Below are positions 42,492 through 51,441 of a DNA stretch of 64,000 nt, in pieces. Where the stretch lies: the NCBI GenBank assembly GCA_046154185.1, contig JBJXGE010000004.1:87633-151632 (forward strand). Direction: 5' to 3'. The notes below the pieces were generated by a model. It was not told where the DNA came from and ran no database searches. It saw only the letters and a program-made list of their open reading frames with translations. The stretch's first letter is position 1. Every line of letters begins with the position of its first letter. The stretch is from JBJXGE01 sp046154185 (GTDB taxonomy: Bacteria > Planctomycetota > UBA8108 > UBA1146 > JAJFFE01). The translations under genes were made by a program, and so were the position numbers.

Positions 42492-43136
42492 GTGAATTCC
42501 GATGAAGGAGTAGCCGATCTCGTTGGCCTCGCCCTTGCGGGCGATCGCCGCGCCTTCGCCGCCCTGGTCGAGCGTCACTCGCGACTTGCGGCCGGCGTGG
42601 CGTATGGCATTTTGCGCGAAGAGCACCTCGCGGCGGACGCCGTGCAGGAGGCTTTTCTCAAGGCCTATCAGGGGCTCGGCCGCTTGACACAGCACGACTC
42701 CTTCGCGTCGTGGTTCGTCAGTATCGTCCGCAGCACGGCGACCGACTTTGTGCGGCGCAAGGCGCGCTTTGCGATGCATGAAGTGCCGCTTGTCGACGAA
42801 GCCTCGATGCAACACGGCGCCGGCCGAGGCGGCGTTGGCGCGCCGCGCGTCGCGACACCGCCGGAGTCGATGCAGCAAGCAGAGGAAGCTGCGCAGTTGC
42901 GCAAAGCGCTCAACGATTTGCCCGAAGAATACCGGGAGGTGATCTTGTTGAAACATCTCGAAGGTCGCTCCTATCGCGATATCGCGCGGCTCCTCAAGAC
43001 GAGTGTGCGGGCCGTCGAGTCGCGTTTGTTTCGCGCCCGTCAACTTCTGAGTACACGTCTCGAAATCAAGCGCCATATGAACGGTCATCCGTACCCGCGG
43101 ATCGAGCGAGAGAAGTCGAAAGAGGTGAGGCCGTGA
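42492..43136 (+). CDS. ECF-type RNA polymerase sigma factor
   Basis: A 214-aa sigma-70 family factor of the extracytoplasmic-function group. Region 2 is VERHSRLAAGVAYGILREEHLAADAVQEAFLKAYQGL with the core-binding helix and DFVRRK; region 4 is LPEEYREVILLKHLEGRSYRDIARLL, then the DNA-binding helix SVRAVESRLFRARQLL. GTG 42492 follows GGAG. It overlaps the next gene by four bases, and that gene has a zinc anti-sigma motif, so this is a sigma/anti-sigma pair. Confidence 0.9.
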   Translation: MNSDEGVADLVGLALAGDRRAFAALVERHSRLAAGVAYGILREEHLAADAVQEAFLKAYQGLGRLTQHDSFASWFVSIVRSTATDFVRRKARFAMHEVPLVDEASMQHGAGRGGVGAPRVATPPESMQQAEEAAQLRKALNDLPEEYREVILLKHLEGRSYRDIARLLKTSVRAVESRLFRARQLLSTRLEIKRHMNGHPYPRIEREKSKEVRP

Positions 43137-44215
43137 CACCCCAGGTGAGTTGTGCGTTGGTAGAACGATGGATTTCGCTGGCACTGGACGGCGAGTTGCC
43201 GGGCGCGTCCGCCATCGAACTCGATCGGCATCTCGATAGTTGCGCCGCGTGCCGCGAACTTCAGCAACGCGCGGTCCGACAGCAGCAGCTGCTGGACCGC
43301 GGTCTCGAGCGTTTGAGCGGTGACCTCGGGCTGTTGGTCGAAGCGCGCGTGAGTGACGAGCAGATCGTCGCGCTCGACGCCGAAGAGCAATTGCGATCGG
43401 CGGCCAGCCCGCCCCCTGCGCGTCGCACGCTCGGCGGTGTGATGCGCGCCGCTGCGCTGCTCGCTTTTGTTTCACTGTTGGGCAGCGCCGTCTGGTGGGG
43501 CGCTCAGCAGTTTCGGGCCGCGCCGCCCCGCATTCTTGCGCAGCTCGACGCGCCCGCTGGCATCGCAGTGGCCGTGGTCGAACCATCCGGCGCCACTCGG
43601 AACGTGGTCGCGAGTGCGGTTCACGACGGCGAGGAACTGATTGTCACCGGCACGGGTTTCGCATTACTCACCTATCCCCGCGGAACGTTGGTTCGGCTCA
43701 TGCCGGGCACGCGGTTTACACTGCGCGAAGACATGGGTAACGATGCCTTTCATCTGTTGGCGGGAAGCGCGCACTTTGAAGTGACGCGGAGCAACCGAAG
43801 TTACTTGGTCCGAACGCCGGTAGCCGTCATTAGCGTGCTCGGCACATCATTTGAAGTGGAACATCGACCCGACGTGCGACGCCATCTCGGCGACGGCGAG
43901 ACGCGAGTCAGCGTGATTTCGGGGGAAGTGCAAATCTCGCGACCGCAAAGCGGACGTGCTCCGGTATCGATGAAGGCCGGCAAGCGCGTGCAGGTGAACG
44001 GGCAGTCGATGCAATTTGCTGAGCAAGCAAATCCGCCGACGCCAACGAAGCCGCTGCACATTGCACCGCCGATCGTCACGCCCCCGGCAGTTCAGTCGGA
44101 AGGACCCCCGCCTCGCAAAACCGAGGACCCGAGTGCCGAGCGGCCGCCACGCGCGAATACCGAACAGATACTCGATGCGCCGGCGAAACGTGGTGAGGAG
44201 CCGAAGCGTCAGTGA
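43133..44215 (+). CDS. Anti-sigma factor with FecR domain
   Basis: A 360-aa protein whose N-terminus is a ZAS domain: His33-x3-Cys37-x2-Cys40 (RHLDSCAAC) with the following helix. A membrane helix is at about 104-122 (MRAAALLAFVSLLGSAVWW). The outside part has the FecR domain (RLMPGTRFTLRED, FHLLAGSAHFEVTRSNRSYLVRTPVAVISVLGTSFEV) and a Pro-rich tail. FecR domains receive signals from outer partners and pass them to the sigma factor. GTG 43133 overlaps the sigma stop. Confidence 0.85.
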   Translation: MTPQVSCALVERWISLALDGELPGASAIELDRHLDSCAACRELQQRAVRQQQLLDRGLERLSGDLGLLVEARVSDEQIVALDAEEQLRSAASPPPARRTLGGVMRAAALLAFVSLLGSAVWWGAQQFRAAPPRILAQLDAPAGIAVAVVEPSGATRNVVASAVHDGEELIVTGTGFALLTYPRGTLVRLMPGTRFTLREDMGNDAFHLLAGSAHFEVTRSNRSYLVRTPVAVISVLGTSFEVEHRPDVRRHLGDGETRVSVISGEVQISRPQSGRAPVSMKAGKRVQVNGQSMQFAEQANPPTPTKPLHIAPPIVTPPAVQSEGPPPRKTEDPSAERPPRANTEQILDAPAKRGEEPKRQ

Positions 44216-44245
44216 TGTTGACGGCCGCGGTTAGCGAACGGGCGG

Positions 44246-45316
44246 TCACTGCCACGCGAAGAGAAAACCCTCCACGAAGTAAAACGTGTGAGTCGTTTGC
44301 TCGGTGCGAACCGTCCAGCTTTCGAAGAGATAGTCGCGGCGTATCCAAGTTACTTGTTCCGGATAGCCCCAGCCGGCGAGTACATCGCTCCTGTTCATGC
44401 CGGGTTTCGGGGCATGAACACGTGCATGCTGGCGATACTGCGAATCGGTGAGCCCGCGTAAGAGTTCGGGCGCCGTGCGATTCTCAGCCCAGACTCGCAA
44501 CCGACTTTCTAATTGGGCGTTCCGCAGCGTCGTGATGCGGCCGCCCAAGCGCGTCAAGCCGGCTTCCTCCAGTAATTCGTTCTCACGGCGCCAACCGCCG
44601 CTTCCCAGCATGTACCCGAGGACTTCTAATCGGGCCGCGATCGGCGGCCGATCGCCGTATCGATCTGCGAAGCTCAACAACAACGCTTGCCATTCGGGCG
44701 CGTCGCCCTCGAACGGATGCGTGCTTTCAAGGAGCGAGAGCGCGCCGGCCCCCGTGTCAGCGCTCGGCGGTGCCGCCAACAGTTTCTTCAACAGCTGCTC
44801 GAAGTGTGTCCGCGCGGCTTGATCGAGTTCCGGGAGATTCTTCGTGTTCGCTGTTTCGAGCGCCCAAGCCAGCAGGTCGCAATGCCAACTCGGAGTGGCG
44901 GGGCGGACCGCCAACAAGTCGCGAAAGAGCTCGAGTGGCGCCGGGGCTTTTTGAATTTCTTCGACTCGAAAACGCACCGCGCCTCCGGCCGTCGGTGCCG
45001 ATCGCACGCAGCGAACCATCAATTGGATATTTCGCAAATCCGGATCGAACAGCGCGGGATACTCGCGGTCGCTGTCGATCTCAAACTCGGCTTCACAATC
45101 CTCCACCTTGAGCGTCGTGCCGAGCAGGCTTTGGTAACGCGCGACGATCTCAATGCGATCACCTTGTTGCAGCGAAACGAGTTCAAGTTCAGTGGCGAGG
45201 ATACGCTTCGTTTCACTTGCACCGAGTGTCGAACAGGTCGCCAATAGGAAGCACACCACGAATCGGCAGGGAAAAAACGTGGTCCTGCTTCGTGCAGCCG
45301 GCACGTAAAGGCTCAT
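44246..45316 (-). CDS. Exported protein with BamE-like C-terminus
   Basis: A 356-aa protein with a signal-like N-terminus (RFVVCFLLATCSTLGA) and helical repeats in the middle (LELFRDLLAVRPATPSWHCDLLAWAL). The last 50 residues, GMNRSDVLAGWGYPEQVTWIRRDYLFESWTV then HTFYFVEGFLFAW, resemble the SmpA/BamE fold pattern (G-x-x-x-x-DVL-x-x-WG-x-P). Its ATG overlaps the stop of the DUF4388 gene (ATGA), so it is the second gene of that operon. Function unknown. Confidence 0.65.
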   Translation of the reverse strand: MSLYVPAARSRTTFFPCRFVVCFLLATCSTLGASETKRILATELELVSLQQGDRIEIVARYQSLLGTTLKVEDCEAEFEIDSDREYPALFDPDLRNIQLMVRCVRSAPTAGGAVRFRVEEIQKAPAPLELFRDLLAVRPATPSWHCDLLAWALETANTKNLPELDQAARTHFEQLLKKLLAAPPSADTGAGALSLLESTHPFEGDAPEWQALLLSFADRYGDRPPIAARLEVLGYMLGSGGWRRENELLEEAGLTRLGGRITTLRNAQLESRLRVWAENRTAPELLRGLTDSQYRQHARVHAPKPGMNRSDVLAGWGYPEQVTWIRRDYLFESWTVRTEQTTHTFYFVEGFLFAWQ

Positions 45317-48300
45317 GGCTTCACTTCTCCCTCGAGTACGACGATTCGTCCACTTGCCAGCAGCACGATCAAGTCATGGTCGGAAGCGGCGAGTACATCG
45401 CAAATCGTCCCACCGAGATCGATGCTCCAGATAACGTCTCCGACTTCCTGCGAGCAATACAGTCGGCCATCGACGCCACCAACGTAAACGAATCCGCCGG
45501 CGGAGAAGGGTGGACAACTAGGATCTGCGGCAATTCGACCAACGAGTCGACGTTGCGGGCCCGCGACAATCCACTGACCGCCCACGGCGCCGTAGCAAAG
45601 CTCGCCACCGCGCAGCGCAACGCGCGTCACCGGCGCCGGACCGCTCGATTGGCTCTTACTGTCGACGACCGTTCCGTTTTCCAGCAGGAGTTGCCCGTCG
45701 CGGCCGAACGCTACGGCGCGCGCCTTACTCGCGGTGTGCGCGAGTTCGTCGAGTTCCGGCAGCGAAAGTTCCAGGCGTTGACGGCCATGGGTGATGACGA
45801 CCAGTCGATCGTCGACAAACGCGAGGAGCTGCACGGGGAATTGCAGATCGCGCGTGGCGATCACCGTGCCGCGACTGGCTTCCAAGAGTTGAACCATGCC
45901 GCCAGTGTCGCCGACCGCGACAAGCGTCTCGTCGGCATTGATCGCGGCGGCGCAGTCGTAAGCGGCATTCGACTCCCGACCCCAAACTCGACCGCCATTG
46001 TCGATCTGGATTCTCTCAACAGTGCCCGCGTACGAAGTGACGAGCACGTCGCCGCCGATGAGCTCGACGCGCGCCGCCGGATGTCCTTCAACGCCGACGC
46101 GTCGCCGCCACAGCGCTTCCTGCTTCAGCGGAAGTTCGTTCGACACTGCGTAAAGGAAACCATCGCGGCATGGCACGAGAAGTCGATCACTGAGCGCCAA
46201 TGCCAGAGCATCGATCACCGGGAAGCGCGTCTCCGTGATCGGCACGCGATCGAGATTAACGGCGAGGACTGCCGGACCGTCATCGGTTTGCTCGTGCTGA
46301 AAATCACCACAGCCGCGGCGTGAAAGCTGAACTTGAAAGCGCGTTCCCGGTGCATGGCGATAGTAGTGCGGCGTAGTACCGATGGGATTGCCGTCGATCG
46401 AGACTTCCGCGCCCGGTGGCTGCGACGTGATGAAGAGCGGCAATTGGATTTTTGTCTCGAGGCTTTGGCCGTAGCTCTTGAGCAACTCGAGTAAGCGAGC
46501 ACGCTGCGTCGCGTAGTCCCCGCTTGCCTCCGCCTGTTGCGCCTCCGTTGTCAAGCGCGCGACTCGCTCCTGGCGTTGCGCACGATGCAGTTCTTCGAGT
46601 CGAGCGTGTTCCGCTTGCGCTCGCTCTACGTCGCGGACTTTGAGTTCCGCGATCCGATCGAGCCGCTTGAGCGCGCCGCGCGCGCGCTTCGTCACGACGG
46701 CGAACGGGTAAGAATTGACGAGTTCATGGTATTGGTCGAGCACCGAGCCGAGCGACTCTTGGCGGATGCTCTGCAAGAGTTCCTTGGAGAGCGTCGCTTC
46801 GAGATTAGTGGAGTCGATCGGCAGAGTGCTGACATCGAGGGCATACGCGACTTCGAGGAGGCGCGCGTTCTCGAACAACTTGCGCGCGGACATCTCGTAT
46901 TGAATGGGATAAATCACCGCAACCAAGGCGAGAATGCTCGCGATGCCAACGAAAGTAAACCGCCGGCGTTTGCGGGCTTCGTTGCGCGCCTGGAGCTTGA
47001 GCAGCTCCTGCAGTTGGCGGGCAATGTCGGTGCGCGAATTATCGAGATCGTAAATCAGCCGCAGCACGCGCACTCGTTCGGCGATGTTCTTGTCGCCGCG
47101 CAAGAGCCCCGCGCCCCGCTCGTAGTATTCGAGCGCGAGCTGGAGATCGCCCAACAGGCGCTGCGCCTCGGCACGCTGCACCCAGAAATCGGGCTCGCGG
47201 CCGCGCGTCGGCTCCAGCTCAGCCAGCAAGCTCTCAATCTCGGCGTGTTGCTTTTGCTCGAAGAGCTGCGCCAAGTACAAGCTCTCGAGCTTGGCCACGG
47301 ACTTTTTGTTGCCAGCACCGCGTGCGTGCCACAGAGTGCGAAGCACTTTCAGCGCCGGCCGATCGAGTTCCAGCAACCTGTTGCCGACGATCCAGGTGCC
47401 GGCGTCATTGCGTTGCTGGCTATAGTGTGTCAGCGCCTCGGTCAGGATCAGCTCTGCGGATTCTTTGTCCCCGACATCGGCGAGATAGAGGCCGGCCTCT
47501 TTCAGAAATTCAGGATCGCGCGCCTTTTGTTCGTTGGTCGCGTGCAGGAATTGATAAATATCCGCGGCGAGTTCGCTCGAACCCTTGCGTCGTTCGGCGC
47601 GTGCGAGTTCGAGGTGGCCTTGCGTATCTAACGGTTCGAGCCAGCCATTTTGCAAGAATATCGCGATCGCCTTCATCGTGTGAAAGCGCGCGGCGGGCGA
47701 GTTCGCAAGCAAGCTCGAGACCGGCGACTGTTCTGGGATACTGTCCCAGATCGCGCGTTCCTCCGGCGTGAACTCGAACTGGGGCGGCAATTGCGCGACA
47801 ACTCGGCGTACGACTAATCGCGGGTCCGGGATTACCGTGCGAATCAGTCGCAGCTCATCGATCTGGCGCAACCCCTCCATGATGATGGTCGACGGATCGA
47901 TGTTGACTTGCGTCAAACGCTGCAACGGGTCCTTGAAGTCCGCGGCGCAAGTTTCCGAAAGAAACTCAAAATCCCCGTCTGGCCAAAGGAAGAGGTCGTA
48001 GAGTTCTTCCTCAATTTTCGTGCGCAGCGCTGCCTGCACCTGTTCGGCGGTCACGGCGCCGGTTTCAATGAGAAGCACTCCGAGCAGCTTACCGCTCGTC
48101 GCTTGATCTTTGCACACCGAGTCGAGCTGCTCGCGTGACACGTGACCCGCGCGGACGAGAATCTCGCCGATGCGCATCGACTTGCCCGAAGACAACAATT
48201 TGATGGAGCCGGTCGAGAAATAGATTTTCTTGACCTGGTCCGTGCGTGAGAGGATCAATGTTCCGGTGTGCTGGTTGAGAGCCAGCGTTTGGAACAACTC

Positions 48301-48339
48301 TCCCAGCCCGAAATGCTCGAGTTTGCCCTTAAGCGTCAT
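45313..48339 (-). CDS. DUF4388-PEGA-beta-propeller membrane protein
   Basis: A 1008-aa protein. The N-terminus MTLKGKLEHFGLGELFQTLALNQHTGTLIL is a clear DUF4388 (PATAN-like) start. Next come two MshEN-like half-motifs (MRIGEILVRAGHVSREQLDSV, LLGVLLIETGAVTAEQVQAAL), TPR-like helices, a membrane helix (FTFVGIASILALVAVIYPI) and, outside, a coiled-coil, a PEGA domain (SQPPGAEVSIDGNPIGTTP) and a propeller-like C-terminus. DUF4388 occurs in gliding and polarity proteins and other two-component-linked systems. Upstream of the ATG is GGACGGG. It may couple a cytoplasmic signalling module to a cell-surface PEGA/propeller region. Confidence 0.8.
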   Translation of the reverse strand: MTLKGKLEHFGLGELFQTLALNQHTGTLILSRTDQVKKIYFSTGSIKLLSSGKSMRIGEILVRAGHVSREQLDSVCKDQATSGKLLGVLLIETGAVTAEQVQAALRTKIEEELYDLFLWPDGDFEFLSETCAADFKDPLQRLTQVNIDPSTIIMEGLRQIDELRLIRTVIPDPRLVVRRVVAQLPPQFEFTPEERAIWDSIPEQSPVSSLLANSPAARFHTMKAIAIFLQNGWLEPLDTQGHLELARAERRKGSSELAADIYQFLHATNEQKARDPEFLKEAGLYLADVGDKESAELILTEALTHYSQQRNDAGTWIVGNRLLELDRPALKVLRTLWHARGAGNKKSVAKLESLYLAQLFEQKQHAEIESLLAELEPTRGREPDFWVQRAEAQRLLGDLQLALEYYERGAGLLRGDKNIAERVRVLRLIYDLDNSRTDIARQLQELLKLQARNEARKRRRFTFVGIASILALVAVIYPIQYEMSARKLFENARLLEVAYALDVSTLPIDSTNLEATLSKELLQSIRQESLGSVLDQYHELVNSYPFAVVTKRARGALKRLDRIAELKVRDVERAQAEHARLEELHRAQRQERVARLTTEAQQAEASGDYATQRARLLELLKSYGQSLETKIQLPLFITSQPPGAEVSIDGNPIGTTPHYYRHAPGTRFQVQLSRRGCGDFQHEQTDDGPAVLAVNLDRVPITETRFPVIDALALALSDRLLVPCRDGFLYAVSNELPLKQEALWRRRVGVEGHPAARVELIGGDVLVTSYAGTVERIQIDNGGRVWGRESNAAYDCAAAINADETLVAVGDTGGMVQLLEASRGTVIATRDLQFPVQLLAFVDDRLVVITHGRQRLELSLPELDELAHTASKARAVAFGRDGQLLLENGTVVDSKSQSSGPAPVTRVALRGGELCYGAVGGQWIVAGPQRRLVGRIAADPSCPPFSAGGFVYVGGVDGRLYCSQEVGDVIWSIDLGGTICDVLAASDHDLIVLLASGRIVVLEGEVKP

Positions 48340-48562
48340 TTAGACCCGTCCGAGTCACGGTCACTTTACATAACGCGACCACGAGCGACGGCGCTCGCGC
48401 CAACACCTTCGGCCGATCCCCCCAAGAAGCATACTCAACGCCGGCGGAATCGGCCAAATCCCATCGTTGCGCCAGCCAGCGTTGGCCGGTTTCGCCGCCC
48501 CCGTTCTATACTTTGTAACACGCACGCCAATCTTGGTCGGTGGTGTTAGAGGACGTATTGTC

Positions 48563-49177
48563 GTGACGACTCCCGAGAACGTCTTACTCGTACGGATGCT
48601 GAGTTATCTGTGCAAGCTGCCCGACGAGCAGATGCAAAGAGTGCTCGATCTCGCCGAGCAAATGGGCGATCGTGTCGCGCTGCTCACACGGCTGGTCGAC
48701 GAGCAAATCGTCAACCAGGAATGGGCGACGATGGCGACTCGCTATCTACGTGGCAAAGTGCGCGCGCGCGGCGCCGATGGCCGTGAGCTGGGTGAACTGG
48801 ATCGGCGTTTTGGACAGATCGCACTTCGTCACGGGCACATTCGAGTGTCTGATCTCGAGGAAGCGTTGCTCGAGCAGGAGCGATTGCGGCGCAGCAACTT
48901 GCACTTCCGACTCGGGGAAGTGCTCATTCGAAGCGGCGCGATGGAGCTGGCTCAAGTACGCGAAGTGCTTAAGGAGCAGGGTTGTGCGGCGCACGAGTGC
49001 GGCGGTTGCGGCGCCATCTTCCAAGAGTCAAAGGCGGCCGGTGCGAAAGTCTGTCCAGCTTGCGGCGGCACTTTGCGGGCGGCGGTGTTCTTAGACATCA
49101 TTCGAAGCGATGAGTTACCCGTGGCCGGCGCGCCCCGCTTCGAGGAGACTCGCCGGGAGTTTGGCGTCAACGCTTAG
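48563..49177 (+). CDS. MshEN-like protein with C-terminal zinc ribbon
   Basis: A 204-aa protein (GTG 48563 with AGAGGA about ten bases upstream; the open frame reaches 48467). Two MshEN-like half-motifs are visible: FGQIALRHGHIRVSDLEEALLEQ and LGEVLIRSGAMELAQVREVLKEQ. The C-terminal part holds a zinc ribbon (CGGCGAIF ... CPACGG). This is the third gene in the window with the half-motif. It may be an adaptor protein that uses the helix-pair motif to bind partners and the ribbon to bind nucleic acid or protein; no direct evidence exists. Confidence 0.6.
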   Translation: MTTPENVLLVRMLSYLCKLPDEQMQRVLDLAEQMGDRVALLTRLVDEQIVNQEWATMATRYLRGKVRARGADGRELGELDRRFGQIALRHGHIRVSDLEEALLEQERLRRSNLHFRLGEVLIRSGAMELAQVREVLKEQGCAAHECGGCGAIFQESKAAGAKVCPACGGTLRAAVFLDIIRSDELPVAGAPRFEETRREFGVNA

Positions 49178-49414
49178 GGCCCGTGTCGGTGAGCCAGTGT
49201 CTTCGCAGTGGTCCGCGCAATTAATCCCGCCGCAGCTCCAGGGCGTCGCGCGATTCTGAATGCGGCGCGAACCAGACCTTAGACCGTTGCGGTGTTGGAG
49301 CAATACCGCGAGGAAAATCTGGAGCCAGATCCTGCCCGGAGCGCTCGATCTCGGTCTAGAATGGCGCCCAAGCGTGACCTCGATCTGCGGCGTTTGAATT
49401 CGAGGGAGGTAGTC

Positions 49415-50002
49415 TTGGAAACCAGAGGCAGCGACGAAGCGCAGTTTGCGAAGGACCTGTTGAAGGCGGGGTTGGTGACCGAGGCGCAGCTCCGGACGGC
49501 GACCGAATATCAGGCGTCGCTCGGCGGGTCACTGCGGACAATTCTGCTCAAGCTCGGTTTTGTTTCCGAGGAGCGGCTGAGCGCGTTCATCGCGCGACGC
49601 GAGCACCTGCCGACCATCGATATCGAGACGCGACCCCTCGACGTGGAGCTCATGGCGCGCATACCGCGTGAGACGATTGAACGCCACCGCGTGCTGCCGT
49701 TCCGACTCTCGGAGTCTTCCGTGTTGCTAGTAATGAGCGAGCCGATGGGCTTTCAAGCGATCGAGGAGATCCGCTTCATCACGGGCAAGAAGGTCGAAAT
49801 GGCGCTCGCTCCCGCTTCGCAGATTCAGGCTCGCATCACGCGCTACTACGCGGAGCGGCGCGCTGCGGCTCCCGTCGAACAACCAGACACCGCCAAGTTG
49901 TTGATCGAACAGATCGCGGACCCCAACGTTGCGGCCCTCGCGCGCGCGTTGCTTCGCAAGGGAGTGATTTCGGCGGACGAGTGGCAGTTGGAGCGGGGCT
50001 AA
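49415..50002 (+). CDS. MshEN-domain protein (T2SSE N-terminal-like)
   Basis: From TTG 49415 (GGGAGG at 49404-49409), 195 aa; an ATG at 49361 would add 18 residues. The protein has an MshEN domain: FAKDLLKAGLVTEAQLRTATEY and LRTILLKLGFVSEERLSAFIA, followed by PTIDIETRPLDVELMARIPRETIERHRVLPFR and VLLVMSEPMGFQAIEEIRFITGKKVEMALAPASQIQARITRYY, which is the standard N-terminal domain order of GspE/PilB ATPases. The ATPase part itself is absent, so this is a stand-alone N-domain. Such domains often bind c-di-GMP or their secretion partner. Confidence 0.72.
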   Translation: METRGSDEAQFAKDLLKAGLVTEAQLRTATEYQASLGGSLRTILLKLGFVSEERLSAFIARREHLPTIDIETRPLDVELMARIPRETIERHRVLPFRLSESSVLLVMSEPMGFQAIEEIRFITGKKVEMALAPASQIQARITRYYAERRAAAPVEQPDTAKLLIEQIADPNVAALARALLRKGVISADEWQLERG

Positions 50003-50108
50003 CCCAGCGCGCGTGACCGCTGTTCCGGGGCGATTACTTACGCACTGCTAACGGTCGCCCTGCGTAGCGAGTTTCGATCCGTTCTCCGAGTCGACGCGGC
50101 CGTGCACG

Positions 50109-50576
50109 TTATCTTGGCCGCGCGTTTTCGCTCGGCTCTTCGCCGCGTTCCGCGTTGCGCTGTTTTTGCGCGAAGTGGCTACCCACCAAATAAGCGAGCA
50201 GCGCGAGTAGCAACAGGATCACGCTCAGGAGGAACGGCAGGATCGCGAGCGAAGTTCGCCGCGGATGACCACTCGCCGAGCTGAGTGCGTCGCGCAGCTC
50301 TATGCGCGGCGCGGCCGGCACTTGTACGGTCTTGAAATAGCTGGCGAGGAGCCGCTGATCGCACCGTAGCGCCGCCAAGCGTTTGCGGCAGTCGACACAC
50401 TCGTGTAAGTGATCCAGCAATTCGCCATTGGCCGACATCGATTCGTCCGCGCCGGTCGCAGACAATGTCGAGCAGGATCCGCCGAGTTCGTCGTCGAGCT
50501 CGCGCACGTCGCTCGGCGTGTCATCGGCGACGAGCCACTGTTCAAGAAATCGTTCGCATTCGTGTCGGAGCGACAT
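50109..50576 (-). CDS. Anti-sigma factor with ZAS motif
   Basis: A 155-aa protein whose central part has His56-x3-Cys60-x2-Cys63 (DHLHECVDC), the zinc anti-sigma signature, and a single membrane helix (about 109-132, LAILPFLLSVILLLLALLAYLV). The cytoplasmic half should hold the sigma factor encoded 35 bases upstream; the outside part is only about 20 residues, so it lacks a FecR-like sensor. Both genes read in the minus direction. Confidence 0.82.
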   Translation of the reverse strand: MSLRHECERFLEQWLVADDTPSDVRELDDELGGSCSTLSATGADESMSANGELLDHLHECVDCRKRLAALRCDQRLLASYFKTVQVPAAPRIELRDALSSASGHPRRTSLAILPFLLSVILLLLALLAYLVGSHFAQKQRNAERGEEPSENARPR

Positions 50577-50611
50577 GTTTCCCGTTTCTTACCACCAGCG
50601 CGTAACACGCG

Positions 50612-51196
50612 CTATGAGCTGTCCTTCTCGCTGCCGATCGGACTGGTCTCGTCGTTCGACTGTTGACGTTCCAAAATCTCTCGCAGCCGAAAGTGCGCGC
50701 GAAAGATTCGATTCCGGATCGTGCCCTCTGGCTCCTCGAGGAGTCGGGCGATTTGTGCAGGGGTCAGCCCGCTCCAGTATCGGAGTATCAACACGGTTCG
50801 GTACAGGTCGTCGAGTTCCGGCAGCGCATTCGTGAGTCGCACAAGCTCGTCCGGCGCATCCGCGACTCCCGCGTCGTTGTTCGCATCGTGCGCGCGGACG
50901 TCGCGCTCTCCGAGCGCAATCTCCGGCCGCACCCTCGTCCGACGCCTAAAATCGATGATCTTGTGAGCCGCAATCGTCAGTAACCAGCCGACTAGACTGT
51001 TGGCCTCCCGCAGCGAGGCACGCATCGTGTACGCCTTCAGCATCGTGTCTTGCGTGAGATCGCGTGACAGCTCGGCATCTTTCACACGCTGATGCACGAA
51101 AACGTAGACCAATCCCCAGGTTTGTTCGATCACGACTTCGAATGCCAACCGGTCGCCCGCGATCGCCTTCGCAATGACCTGAGGGTCGAGATGCAA
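50612..51196 (-). CDS. ECF-type RNA polymerase sigma factor
   Basis: A 194-aa ECF sigma factor. Region 2: FEVVIEQTWGLVYVFVHQRVKDAELSRDLTQDTMLKAYTMR; region 4: LPELDDLYRTVLILRYWSGLTPAQIARLL then TIRNRIFRAHFRLREIL. The middle (RERDVRAHDANNDAGVADAPDEL) is an Asp/Ala-rich linker. The first start in frame is TTG 51196, with no clear ribosome site. The anti-sigma gene follows. It is a second pair distinct from that at 42492. Confidence 0.88.
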   Translation of the reverse strand: MHLDPQVIAKAIAGDRLAFEVVIEQTWGLVYVFVHQRVKDAELSRDLTQDTMLKAYTMRASLREANSLVGWLLTIAAHKIIDFRRRTRVRPEIALGERDVRAHDANNDAGVADAPDELVRLTNALPELDDLYRTVLILRYWSGLTPAQIARLLEEPEGTIRNRIFRAHFRLREILERQQSNDETSPIGSEKDSS

Positions 51197-51441
51197 AAAT
51201 CACCCGAACTTTTCTAGCTCTGGCTACGCAGCGAAGTCACCTCACGACAACGTTCGGCAATCGCGATTCTTAGTCCTGCGCTGGCATTTTCGACCAGGCC
51301 CCGAGACGCTGCAATCCTCGGCCCGTTGCAGGCATGCCGTTTGACGCCTTCCAAAGACCCATTGTAGGCTTCATTACGGGAATCCTCGCAATCCGGAGCG
51401 CGAGGCTTGATCCCGGGCGGCGTCGAGGAGAGACAAACTTC

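Noticed and set aside
51341..51370. Promoter TTGACG-18-TAGGCT in front of the gene at 51442
   Set aside because: The -10 element matches only three of six bases, so it was not listed as a feature.
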